A model generated the notes under the pieces. It was not told the origin of the DNA, searched no databases, and worked only from the letters and a program-made list of their open reading frames with translations. Positions 6,108 to 13,460 of a stretch of 16,787 bases of DNA are shown here, in pieces (the stretch's first letter is position 1; every line of letters starts with the position of its first letter). The position numbers and the translations under genes were made by a program. Source of the DNA: Actinomycetota bacterium. GTDB lineage: Bacteria; Actinomycetota; Acidimicrobiia; Acidimicrobiales; JACCXE01. The DNA lies in the NCBI GenBank assembly GCA_013697265.1, contig JACCXE010000133.1, forward strand, positions 1 through 16,787, read 5' to 3'.

Positions 6108-7616
6108 GTGGTGTCATCTGCGATGCCTCTGCAGCCGATGTCGCGACGAGCCCGCGTTGCGTTGGCCCTCGTGTTCGTGTGCGCGGCGCTCCTCCGCTTC
6201 CACCACGTAACCCAGCCGCCCGTCGATTTCCACGTCACGCGGCAGTACAACGGCGCCCTGTTAGCCCATAGCTTCTACGTCAACACTCATCCGAACGTCC
6301 CCCCCGCTGTGAAAGCGGCGGCGGACGCCAACCGTCCCGCCATCCTCGAGCCGCCGGTCGTCGAGTTGTTCAGCGTTGGCATCGATGACCTGATCGGTCA
6401 CGAGACCTTGTTGGCGGCGCGGTTGCTCAGCATCGTCGCCTGGTTGACGGGTGGCGTCGCGGTGTTCGCGATCGGGCGACGGCTGCGCACCAACCGCGCG
6501 GGCCTGGTCGCTGCGGCAATCTTTGAGCTAGCCCCATTCGCGGTGATCGCCAGTCGCGGCTTTCAGCCCGATCCTCTCGGAGTTGGCGCGCTCGCCGTTG
6601 CCTTGTACTTGTTGGTGCGTTACGAACAGGCGCGCACCATTGGTTGGCTTATGGCGGCGGCCAGCACAGCTGCGGTGACCGCTTTCTTCAAGGCAGACCT
6701 CGCTCCATTTCTGGTGGTTCCCTTCGTCGTGTTGGCCGCCGCTAGGGGCATGCGATGCGTGTTCAGCGCTCGGACAGCCATCTACTTGGGCGTGTGCGCC
6801 GCGCCGGCGATGGCGTGGACGCTTTTCGCATTCAGCAGCACCCCGGGGAACTACTTCATCGCGAACTTCCTCACGTACGCGTCGTACTGGCGCGGTGTAG
6901 GTGATCAGCTCAACTTGAGCTTCGGCATCCCACTGCTAGCGGCGACTGCGGTAGGCATCGTGGCTTCGACGGGGTTGGCTCGACGAGTTCTGCTGGGCCT
7001 CGTCGGCGCCTACGCGATCTTCGCAGTCGCGTTCAACTACCGCGTGGCGACGCACAGCTACTACTCGCTTCCAGCGTTCATCCTCGTGGCGCTCTCGGCC
7101 GGCGCCGCCGTTGAATGGATCGCCGAGTGGCTTGTCGCCAAGCGTTTCGACCCGCTCGTGATCAAGGGCATCGGCGCGGTCGCGTTCGCTGGGGCCGCTG
7201 CGGTGGTGGTCACCGATGCGCGGGCACCGGACGTTCGGAACGGGGTGGCCGAGATCGCTCGGGCCCGCGCTATCGGTCCCGTGGTGTGTCATGACCCTCA
7301 CGCATTGATGGTGGTTCCCGTCTACGGCGTCCTAGAGCAGTACTACGGCGACATCGGCGGCATTCCATGGCCGACGCTCGAGGACCAATACCTGTCCACG
7401 CTTCAAGGTCGCCGTCAGCCGTCCGCGCAAGCTCGATTGAACGCGTATCGCCGCGGCGGCGTTCGCGTGGCGATTGTCACCGACCACACCGTCCTCCGCG
7501 CCCAGCCAGACCTCGCGCGCGCGCTGCGGCAGTATCCCGTGGTCGCTCGCGGACCGGACTGGGAGGTACACGACCTCGATCCGTCAGTCGCGCCCACCTG
7601 CCCGTCGTTGGGATAG
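6108..7616 (+). CDS. Multi-pass membrane glycosyltransferase-like protein (GT-C, ArnT/PMT-like)
   Basis: This is a hydrophobic protein with roughly 9-11 membrane segments and a C-terminal soluble tail of about 130 residues. The first segment (about 10-24, counted from ATG 6123) is followed by a loop with an acidic residue (QPPVDFHVTRQYNG, D35) and ILEPPVVEL. SRGFQPDPLG (144-153) and THSYYSLPAF (310-319) recall PMT/ArnT-type GT-C enzymes, which use lipid-linked sugar donors at the outer face. The acceptor is unknown. GTG 6108 is the longest start and lies 12 nt after nadA; ATG 6123 (497 residues) is perhaps more likely, as the membrane segment follows soon after. No clear Shine-Dalgarno exists. 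The gene ends 17 nt from the convergent GT4 gene. Confidence 0.75.
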   Translation: MVSSAMPLQPMSRRARVALALVFVCAALLRFHHVTQPPVDFHVTRQYNGALLAHSFYVNTHPNVPPAVKAAADANRPAILEPPVVELFSVGIDDLIGHETLLAARLLSIVAWLTGGVAVFAIGRRLRTNRAGLVAAAIFELAPFAVIASRGFQPDPLGVGALAVALYLLVRYEQARTIGWLMAAASTAAVTAFFKADLAPFLVVPFVVLAAARGMRCVFSARTAIYLGVCAAPAMAWTLFAFSSTPGNYFIANFLTYASYWRGVGDQLNLSFGIPLLAATAVGIVASTGLARRVLLGLVGAYAIFAVAFNYRVATHSYYSLPAFILVALSAGAAVEWIAEWLVAKRFDPLVIKGIGAVAFAGAAAVVVTDARAPDVRNGVAEIARARAIGPVVCHDPHALMVVPVYGVLEQYYGDIGGIPWPTLEDQYLSTLQGRRQPSAQARLNAYRRGGVRVAIVTDHTVLRAQPDLARALRQYPVVARGPDWEVHDLDPSVAPTCPSLG

Positions 7617-7632
7617 GTCGGCGCCCGCCGAC
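7617..7632. terminator. Possible bidirectional terminator hairpin
   Basis: GTCGGC and GCCGAC form a 6-bp stem around the loop GCCC. It fills the 17-bp gap between two convergent stop codons (7616 and 7634). There is no T-run on either strand, so termination would be weak or factor-dependent. Confidence 0.4.
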
Positions 7633-7633
7633 G

Positions 7634-8665
7634 TTACCGACAAAGGGCAACGATCGCGTCGACAAAGGCACCGTGTTCCGCCCAAGCGTGCGCCCGAGCT
7701 CGTTCAGCCATAGCCATTCGGGTCGGCTCATCCATATCCCGGAGGGCGTTGCGCCAGGCGGTGGCCGGGGCCCCGGCAGGCAACAGCCTCCCGGTCTCCC
7801 CGTCGCTGATCTGCTCGGGTAGCCCACCCACGGCGGATGCGACCGGCACCGAGCCCAGGGCCTGCGCCAAAACCACCGCACCGCTTTGGCTGGCGATCCG
7901 GTAGGGCAAGAGCGTCGCCGACGACTGTTCGACCGTCGAACGCAAGGCCCCAGGATCGAGAAAGCCGGGCGCGCTCAACACCGCTCCGCTTGGCGGGGCA
8001 CCCACACCCATCACCGCGAACGACCAGCCGTCGACGCCGGCCTCAGCCGCGTCCAACACGACCTGTGTGCCTTTGTACCGCCTCTTGAGGATGCCGAAAT
8101 GCACAGCCAGGCGATCACCGTCGGGCACCTCGAAGATCGGCCGCTCAGGCCCGTGGTGTGCGAGCACGCCGACTTGCACCGGAAGCGGGATGACCTTCAC
8201 GCTTGCTCCGGGAGCGAACCGACTTACTGCGGCAGCCACGAACTCCGTATGGACAACCACGTCGTCAGCCCGCTGAAGCTGGTGGCGTAGCCCGACGCGC
8301 GTGCCGGCGAACACGGAGTGCAGGCGATGGTCGTGGATGACGACGACCACACGAGCACCGACCGACGCAGCGGCGCTGTAGAGAGGACGCTCGAGAAACG
8401 GCAGCACATAGTTCTGAACGACAACCACTTCGGGTCGTCGCTCACGAACCGCCGCGGCGGCGGCGTTAACCACAGAGCGGTGGGCACCGATGCGCCCGCG
8501 ACCACCAGCCGCTCCCTCCACTTTGACCACACCGGCGCCCAGTTCGCGACCGGCGCGAGTGATCACGTCGATCTTGATCCGGGCCTTGCTCAGCTCGATC
8601 GCCCAGGCCTCCGAGGTCTGCGCGATACCGCCGCGGCCCAACCAGTCGACGAGTAGGACGCTCAC
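7634..8665 (-). CDS. GT4-family glycosyltransferase
   Basis: This is a 343-residue cytoplasmic GT-B glycosyltransferase, probably transferring a sugar from a nucleotide donor onto a lipid-linked glycan. The N-terminus has the usual WLGRGGIAQ loop (8-16). The donor half has FGILKRRYKGT (190-200) and GGLPEQISDGETGRLLP (280-296). The EX7E motif of GT4 enzymes is replaced by glutamines, Q260 and Q268 in SQSGAVVLAQAL; related GT4 groups have similar SQSG..LA sequences, so it may still be active. The start is GTG 8663-8665, which shares GTGA with the stop of the upstream GT2 gene (4-nt overlap). An open frame continues upstream to 8902 but only over that GT2 gene. The two form a minus-strand pair. 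Confidence 0.88.
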   Translation of the reverse strand: MSVLLVDWLGRGGIAQTSEAWAIELSKARIKIDVITRAGRELGAGVVKVEGAAGGRGRIGAHRSVVNAAAAAVRERRPEVVVVQNYVLPFLERPLYSAAASVGARVVVVIHDHRLHSVFAGTRVGLRHQLQRADDVVVHTEFVAAAVSRFAPGASVKVIPLPVQVGVLAHHGPERPIFEVPDGDRLAVHFGILKRRYKGTQVVLDAAEAGVDGWSFAVMGVGAPPSGAVLSAPGFLDPGALRSTVEQSSATLLPYRIASQSGAVVLAQALGSVPVASAVGGLPEQISDGETGRLLPAGAPATAWRNALRDMDEPTRMAMAERARAHAWAEHGAFVDAIVALCR

Positions 8666-9552
8666 CGCAACACCTCGCCAAACGCGGTCATCGCCGCCGC
8701 CAACCCAGCCACCCGCGCGCGGAGCAGGTTGGGACGACGCAAGCTCGTCACGAGCAGCCGGGCGTTCCAAGCGACAACAATCGGCCACGCGACAAGCGCG
8801 GCCCACCTGCCTTGCGTGCGTCGCACGCAACGAACCGCATTGCGCGCGAGCAACCGCGATTTGTCGGGGCGAACGTCGGCGCGGCCACCCACGTGTTGAC
8901 ACGTCGCCTCAGGGACGTACATCACGGTGGCGTCGTCTTGAGCGAGCCCGAAGAACCAATCCGACTCTTCCCAGTAGAGGAAATAGTGCTCCGGTAAAGG
9001 CCGCTGCATGAGCAGGTCGCGGCGAGTTACGACCAACGATGCGGCCGCGGCCTGAATGCGTTCGCGTGCGTCCGGCCGACGCCACTTCTCGACCGTGACG
9101 AAACGCCCCAGGAAGGACACAGGTGCGTCGGGTAATGCGAGCCATTCCTTGGCCAAATTCGCCGGTGTCGGGAGTGCCGAAATAGTGAACTCAGGCGACC
9201 CACTCGCGTCGACCACCGTCGGCACCACGACGTCGGCGGCGCGCGTAGCGACGAGGCCGGCAAGGTGGGTCAAGTCGTCGATCGATACTCGAAGGTCGTC
9301 ATTCATGAATGCGACGACCGCACAACTTGCGCGCTCTACGCCGGCGTTCACTGCTGCCGCGTATCCCGGATTTCCCACGAGGGGCACGGCTACCGCCCCG
9401 GCGCCCGCAGCGACGTCACGCACAGCGGGGTCATCATCGACATTGACAACAATCATCTCAATGCCATCGCCAGCGAGCCCCCGAAGCAGAGAGTCGAGAC
9501 TGGCCGGCCGATGAAAGGCGACGATCACACACGAGAGCACGATGGTTGCCAC
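8662..9552 (-). CDS. GT2-family glycosyltransferase (rhamnosyltransferase-like)
   Basis: This is a 296-residue GT-A fold inverting glycosyltransferase. It starts with the beta-strand CVIVAFHRP, carries the NPGYAAAVNAG motif (61-71), the metal-binding MNDD (83-86, DxD equivalent) and FLYWEESDWFFGLAQ (191-205) with the probable catalytic acid. The pattern resembles dTDP-rhamnosyltransferase-type GT2 enzymes, but sugar and acceptor cannot be read from sequence. A basic, hydrophobic C-terminus (about 245-285) may associate with the membrane. GTG 9552 gives the longest product; the GTG four codons later is possible. It overlaps the GT4 gene by 4 nt, and only 31 bp separate it from the divergent methyltransferase gene. 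Confidence 0.86.
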   Translation of the reverse strand: MATIVLSCVIVAFHRPASLDSLLRGLAGDGIEMIVVNVDDDPAVRDVAAGAGAVAVPLVGNPGYAAAVNAGVERASCAVVAFMNDDLRVSIDDLTHLAGLVATRAADVVVPTVVDASGSPEFTISALPTPANLAKEWLALPDAPVSFLGRFVTVEKWRRPDARERIQAAAASLVVTRRDLLMQRPLPEHYFLYWEESDWFFGLAQDDATVMYVPEATCQHVGGRADVRPDKSRLLARNAVRCVRRTQGRWAALVAWPIVVAWNARLLVTSLRRPNLLRARVAGLAAAMTAFGEVLR

Positions 9553-9579
9553 TTAAACAGAATGGCGACTGCGTGGCCG

Positions 9580-9585
9580 TACTAT
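9580..9585 (+). promoter_or_regulatory. Putative -10 box overlapping the methyltransferase start
   Basis: TACTAT overlaps the first annotated ATG (9584). An in-frame GTG at 9593 begins 7 nt after the box, which is the spacing of a leaderless start. Either the true start is GTG 9593 or the match is fortuitous. Confidence 0.35.
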
Positions 9586-10447
9586 GAACGCCGTGCTGAC
9601 CTATCGCGAGCGGATGCGGACGATGGGCGTCACGAGTCCTCCGGAGATCGGTCCGGCGGCCTTCCGCCGGATCGTTGGGAGTTCGGTTGCCGACGTCGGC
9701 TGCGGATCCGGCGTGTTCGGCTTCATGCTGCGGTCGGCTTGGTATCTCACCGGCGCGTGGATCGACGAAGGCATCGCCAAGCCCGACCGACTAATCGGAG
9801 TCGACTTTTCGCCGGTCGCCATCGCCAACGTGAAGCGACACGCGATCTACGACGACCCGCGCCTCGCCGACGCCACACGCCTACCGCTGTCGGACGGCGA
9901 GGTCGACACCGCCCTATCCATGGAAAACATCGAGCACCTCTTTCCCGCCGAAATTCCGGGTGCCCTCGCCGAACTTTGCCGCGTCTCACGCCGGCGGGTA
10001 GTCGTCACCACACCCGCGCCGTGGCGTGTCATTCATCATCCGTGGGTGCGCGTCGAGTTGGCCAGTATCGATACCGCGAACGCGCCGATGGCTCGCACGG
10101 AGTTCCTGGTGCGCTCGGGCCAGGTGCACAAATCGGTTTTGTTTCCGCATCAGATGCGGGCGGCAGGCTTCGAATTTCGCACCTTTATGCGTTCGCCGAT
10201 GATCACGGCCGACTCGATCATCTACTGGGCCGACGTGGATGCGATCCGTCTTGACCGGCTCGGCGAAGTGCTTGGCACCTCCGTGTCGGCCTATCCAGAA
10301 CACGATTCCCGTCCCCACTGGGACGAGGCCTATCGCGAACTCCTCGCCTCGACGCTCGACATACCGCTCTCGAGGCGCCAGCCGATCCGGACGACACTTG
10401 CGGAAGTCGGGCGAGCCTTGAAGGTCGCTGTCCGTCCCCACACCTAG
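9584..10447 (+). CDS. Class I SAM-dependent methyltransferase
   Basis: This is a 287-residue methyltransferase with motif I VADVGCGSGVFG (35-46), the acidic residue of motif II in GVDFSP (72-77) and LSMENIEHLF (111-120) as motif IV. The region after the core (MARTEFLVRSGQVHKSVLFPHQMRAAGF) belongs to the common Methyltransf_11-like layout. Lying just before a flippase and among glycosyltransferases, it may methylate a sugar or cap the glycan, but this is inferred only from context. The ATG at 9584 overlaps a possible -10 box, so the in-frame GTG at 9593 is an alternative start. The flippase gene starts 11 nt after its stop, so the two are probably one operon. Confidence 0.85.
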   Translation: MNAVLTYRERMRTMGVTSPPEIGPAAFRRIVGSSVADVGCGSGVFGFMLRSAWYLTGAWIDEGIAKPDRLIGVDFSPVAIANVKRHAIYDDPRLADATRLPLSDGEVDTALSMENIEHLFPAEIPGALAELCRVSRRRVVVTTPAPWRVIHHPWVRVELASIDTANAPMARTEFLVRSGQVHKSVLFPHQMRAAGFEFRTFMRSPMITADSIIYWADVDAIRLDRLGEVLGTSVSAYPEHDSRPHWDEAYRELLASTLDIPLSRRQPIRTTLAEVGRALKVAVRPHT

Positions 10448-10458
10448 GTCCGGACCGT

Positions 10459-11934
10459 ATGACGGAGGCCGAAGAGCGGGGCGGCACGCCGGACGCCCGT
10501 GCCGCGGCACGAGGCACGCTCGCGTTGTTTGCGCTCCAGACCATCGCGCGGCTGCTGGGCGTGGTTTTCGTTGTCTCCGTTGCTCGGTCCATTGCCCCGA
10601 ACCAGTTCGGGCGGTACTCGATCGTCACGGGCATCGTTGTCTTTGGATCCACAGTTGCGGACTTTGGCATCACTCCGGTGATGATCCGCAGCGTCAGCCG
10701 CGATCGAGCCTGCGCGGACGCGCTGTTGAGGGGAACGCTGCTGACGTCCTTCGCCATCGGCTTGGTCGTGTACGCCCTGAGTCTCGCGTTCGTCGGTCTC
10801 GCCGGCTATCCCCATGAAACGCTGCTGGACACGCTCATCGGCGGTGCCGCGCTCCCCCTCACGTGCGTGGTCACTTCGATTCTCGGTTCGCTCGATGGCG
10901 CCGGACTGATCAGCGCCCGAGCCGGTGTCACACTGCTGCAGGTCTTCGTCGTCACCATCGGCGGCGCCGTGCCCGTTGTGCTCGGCGCGGACATCCGAAT
11001 AGCGCTCATCGCGTTCGCCGCCGCACCCGCGGTCGGCTGCGTGGCCGGCGCGATAGTCGCACGTCGAAGTCGTCTTTGGAGCGGCCGCGTCGCCTTCGAC
11101 ATCGAGCGTTCCCGCCAGTTGGTGCGGCTCGCGCTGCCGTTTGCGCTCCTGGCAGGCCTCGGGGCCGTCTACCGCCGCTTCGACCTCCTGGTCCTGTCGA
11201 GCGTCGGCACACGGACACAAGTCACCGATTACGACATCGCGTTACGTGTCATCGAGGCGGTGGGGTACCTCGGTACCGTGCTCAGCGCGCCAGCCCTGTT
11301 CATACTCAGTCGGCGAGTAGCTGCGGGAGACAGCGAAGGCACGCAGCGTGCGTTCGCGGCCGCGTGCCGAGCCGCATACCTCATCGGACTTCCCGCCGCG
11401 GCCGGAATCATCGCCCTACACACTCAGATCGCGACCGAGGTGTTCGGCGGGCGTTACAGCGGCGCAAGCATCCCTTTGGCGATCCTCGGCGCACAGATCT
11501 GGCTCGACTTCATCAACACGCTGCAAGGAACGCTCATCGTCGCCGCCGACACCGTGCGGGCAGCAATGCCGCGCGCCGTCATCGTGATGGGCGTGCTCGT
11601 TGCGCTCGACATAGCTCTGGTTCTTGCCTTCCGCGCTGTCGGCGCGGCGGTTGCGCTCGCGGTCTTCCAGATCATCAATGTCGCCGTGTTCCGGCGATTC
11701 AACGCTCGGTCGACGGGCATACACACGCCGCTGCCTCAAATTCAGGTGCTGGGGGCTGCGGCGGCGTGCGGACTGACCGCGGCGATGGTCGCCAGCGTTT
11801 CCCTGGCCCTTGCCGTCGTCGCCGGTGGCTTCGCCTACGCCGTGGTGCTTGCGGTCACGGGTGGGGTGCAGCGCACCGACTTTGATTTGCTTAGACGGGC
11901 GACCGGCGCCGTCAGTCCTCCAACGCGCCGGTAG
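10459..11934 (+). CDS. Wzx-like polysaccharide flippase (MOP superfamily)
   Basis: This is a 491-residue protein with about 12-14 predicted membrane helices and short polar loops, the size and profile of MOP/MATE-superfamily flippases that move undecaprenyl-diphosphate-linked glycans outward. The N-terminal helix (ALFALQTIARLLGVVFVVSVAR) followed by PNQFGRYSIVTG is the typical start of this family. The second half begins near LVRLALPFALLAGLGAVYRRFDLLVL, again typical. No matching Wzy polymerase is certain in the window. It follows the methyltransferase by 11 nt, and the degraded methyltransferase starts 60 nt after it. Confidence 0.88.
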   Translation: MTEAEERGGTPDARAAARGTLALFALQTIARLLGVVFVVSVARSIAPNQFGRYSIVTGIVVFGSTVADFGITPVMIRSVSRDRACADALLRGTLLTSFAIGLVVYALSLAFVGLAGYPHETLLDTLIGGAALPLTCVVTSILGSLDGAGLISARAGVTLLQVFVVTIGGAVPVVLGADIRIALIAFAAAPAVGCVAGAIVARRSRLWSGRVAFDIERSRQLVRLALPFALLAGLGAVYRRFDLLVLSSVGTRTQVTDYDIALRVIEAVGYLGTVLSAPALFILSRRVAAGDSEGTQRAFAAACRAAYLIGLPAAAGIIALHTQIATEVFGGRYSGASIPLAILGAQIWLDFINTLQGTLIVAADTVRAAMPRAVIVMGVLVALDIALVLAFRAVGAAVALAVFQIINVAVFRRFNARSTGIHTPLPQIQVLGAAAACGLTAAMVASVSLALAVVAGGFAYAVVLAVTGGVQRTDFDLLRRATGAVSPPTRR

Positions 11935-11994
11935 TGAGATCGCGCCTTCGCGGCTCGGGCATGGTCCAAGTTGGCGCTATGCGACCATGTCGTC

Positions 11995-12704
11995 ATGGAT
12001 GACCGCTTGTCCGGCGTCGATGACTACTTCGATGGCATGTACGAGAAATGGGACACAGCGTGGGAGCGCTTCGGACCTCCTCGTCCTTGATTCGCCGGGG
12101 CGAGCGTTCTGGACTTTGGTTGTGGTCTAGGAGCGTTCTCCGTGCGCGCCGCGCAGGAGGGGGCTCGCGTGGTCGGCATCGATCTAGATGAACCGTCCAT
12201 CGCCAGTGCCGTGTCGATTGCCGCGCGACGGTTCCCGAGCCTCGAGATCACGTACGTGAACGGGCCGCTTGAGGACGTCGACGGTGGCTTCGACCTCATC
12301 ATGACTAACGAGGTCCTGGAGCATGTGGTCGACCTCCGGGCCTGCCTTGAGGACGTGCGAAAGCGGCTTCGGCCGGGTGGAACGTTTTACGCAGGATGGG
12401 GCCCGCTGTGGTACTCGCCGACCGGGGGCACCAGCTGACGGCGCATGTAGGAAAGGTTCCGGTGCCGTGGTCACATCTCGTAAGGCCCGTCGCTAGGGCA
12501 CTGTCGAAAAAGCACAGCTGGACGTTCAACTATCTACGCCCGGCGGAGTATGCGGCGATAATCGGCGCTTCGGGTTTGGAAGTCGTGTCGTGGCGCGTCA
12601 ATCCCGGTCGACATCGGGCCTATCAGGTCCTTCGCGCTGGGGCGAAGATCGTGCCAACGCTATTCACGGCGAACGTCTATGCCATCCTCCGAAAAGCGGC
12701 CTGA
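11995..12704 (+). pseudogene. Degraded SAM-dependent methyltransferase (premature stop plus frameshift)
   Basis: Read from ATG 11995, the product begins MDDRLSGVDDYFDGMYEKWD, a usual N-terminus for this type. An in-frame TGA at 12088-12090 then interrupts it. The same frame continues with motif I (VLDFGCGLGAF), GIDLDEP, DLIMTNEVLEH and RLRPGGTFYAGWGPLWYSP. A run of five G (12424-12428) then throws it out of frame, giving a TGA at 12436-12438. One more base there restores GGHQLTAHVGKVPVPWSHL and a C-terminus reaching the TGA at 12702-12704. The intact protein would have about 236 residues. With two separate lesions it is most likely a pseudogene; an error in the G run would explain only the second. 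It converges on a GT2 gene whose stop lies 3 nt away. Confidence 0.82.
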
Positions 12705-12707
12705 CGA

Positions 12708-13460
12708 TCAACGCGATGCCTGGGGCGAAAAGTGTCGGTGACGCCACAGATGGCGCAACACTGCGAACGCATGGCGCAGGCCGCGCCGGCTGAACAGCCC
12801 GCGGTTGCGTCGCCTCGGGGGGTGGATGCACCGGGCATCGCCAACTTGCACGACCCGCCAGCCCGCCGTCTTTAGGCGCAGGCACAAGTCGAGATCTTCC
12901 GGTCCGTAGAAATAACGCTCGTCCAAGCCGCCCACCGCCTCGAACGCGGCCCGCCGGAAGACGACGCAGGCGGTGATCGAAAAGTCGACGTCCCAAACTG
13001 CCTCCGCCGTCCGCCGAGTGGAGCCGTACACAGAAGTGAGCCCGGCGACGCGCGCGAGCTTGCGCCTGAGGCCCGGAGCTCGACCGGCGCTGGCCTCAGG
13101 CGTCTGGTCGACGAAGACCGGCGCCGCGAGCGCGATGTCGGGCGCGGCTTCGACGGCGGCGACCAAGCGGCTCAGTGTGTCGGGCAGCACTCGTACGTCG
13201 CTGTCGACAAAGACGGCGATCGGCGCCGTGCCCACCGCGACACCTTGGTTGCGGGCGCGCACGCCGCGATTCACCTCGTTGCGCACAATCTGGATCCGCG
13301 CGTCGGCGGGGACGACGGCCGGCGGCGTGGAGCCGTTGTCTACGACCGTGATCGTGAGGTCGACGCCCTCGGAAGCCAGAGTCGACGCAATCGCCGCATC
13401 AAGCAGCGGCCCGTCGTTCCAGGTGAGGATCACAACATCGATCTTCGGTGTGGAGGTCAC
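12708..13460 (-). CDS. GT2-family glycosyltransferase
   Basis: This is a 250-residue GT-A fold glycosyltransferase. It shows VVILTWNDG (9-17), VVDNGS (39-44), NRGVRARNQGV (64-74), the DxD-type FVDSDV (84-89) and YFYGPEDLDLCLRLKTAGW (183-201) with the probable catalytic acid. The donor sugar is unknown. It resembles GT2 enzymes that extend exopolysaccharide and cell-wall glycans. The C-terminus is unusually rich in Arg and His (about 214-245), perhaps for membrane contact. The start is GTG 13458-13460, sharing GTGA with the stop of the sugar-phosphate transferase gene (4-nt overlap), so the two are cotranslated. The open frame running further upstream lies over that gene and is not coding. Confidence 0.87.
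   Translation of the reverse strand: MTSTPKIDVVILTWNDGPLLDAAIASTLASEGVDLTITVVDNGSTPPAVVPADARIQIVRNEVNRGVRARNQGVAVGTAPIAVFVDSDVRVLPDTLSRLVAAVEAAPDIALAAPVFVDQTPEASAGRAPGLRRKLARVAGLTSVYGSTRRTAEAVWDVDFSITACVVFRRAAFEAVGGLDERYFYGPEDLDLCLRLKTAGWRVVQVGDARCIHPPRRRNRGLFSRRGLRHAFAVLRHLWRHRHFSPQASR

Noticed and set aside
10447..10456. 10-bp perfect palindrome GGTCCGGACC between the methyltransferase and flippase genes
   Set aside because: It is short and overlaps a stop codon within an 11-nt gap inside a probable operon; in GC-rich DNA it is plausible by chance.
10863..11885. A 340-codon open frame overlapping the flippase gene in another plus-strand frame
   Set aside because: It is almost entirely Arg, His and Gly, a shadow of GC-rich coding; the flippase frame has clear helices and family motifs.
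12088..12090. In-frame TGA of the methyltransferase as selenocysteine or recoded Trp
   Set aside because: Other genes here use TGA as stop, the site is before motif I where no selenocysteine is known in this family, and a second lesion follows.
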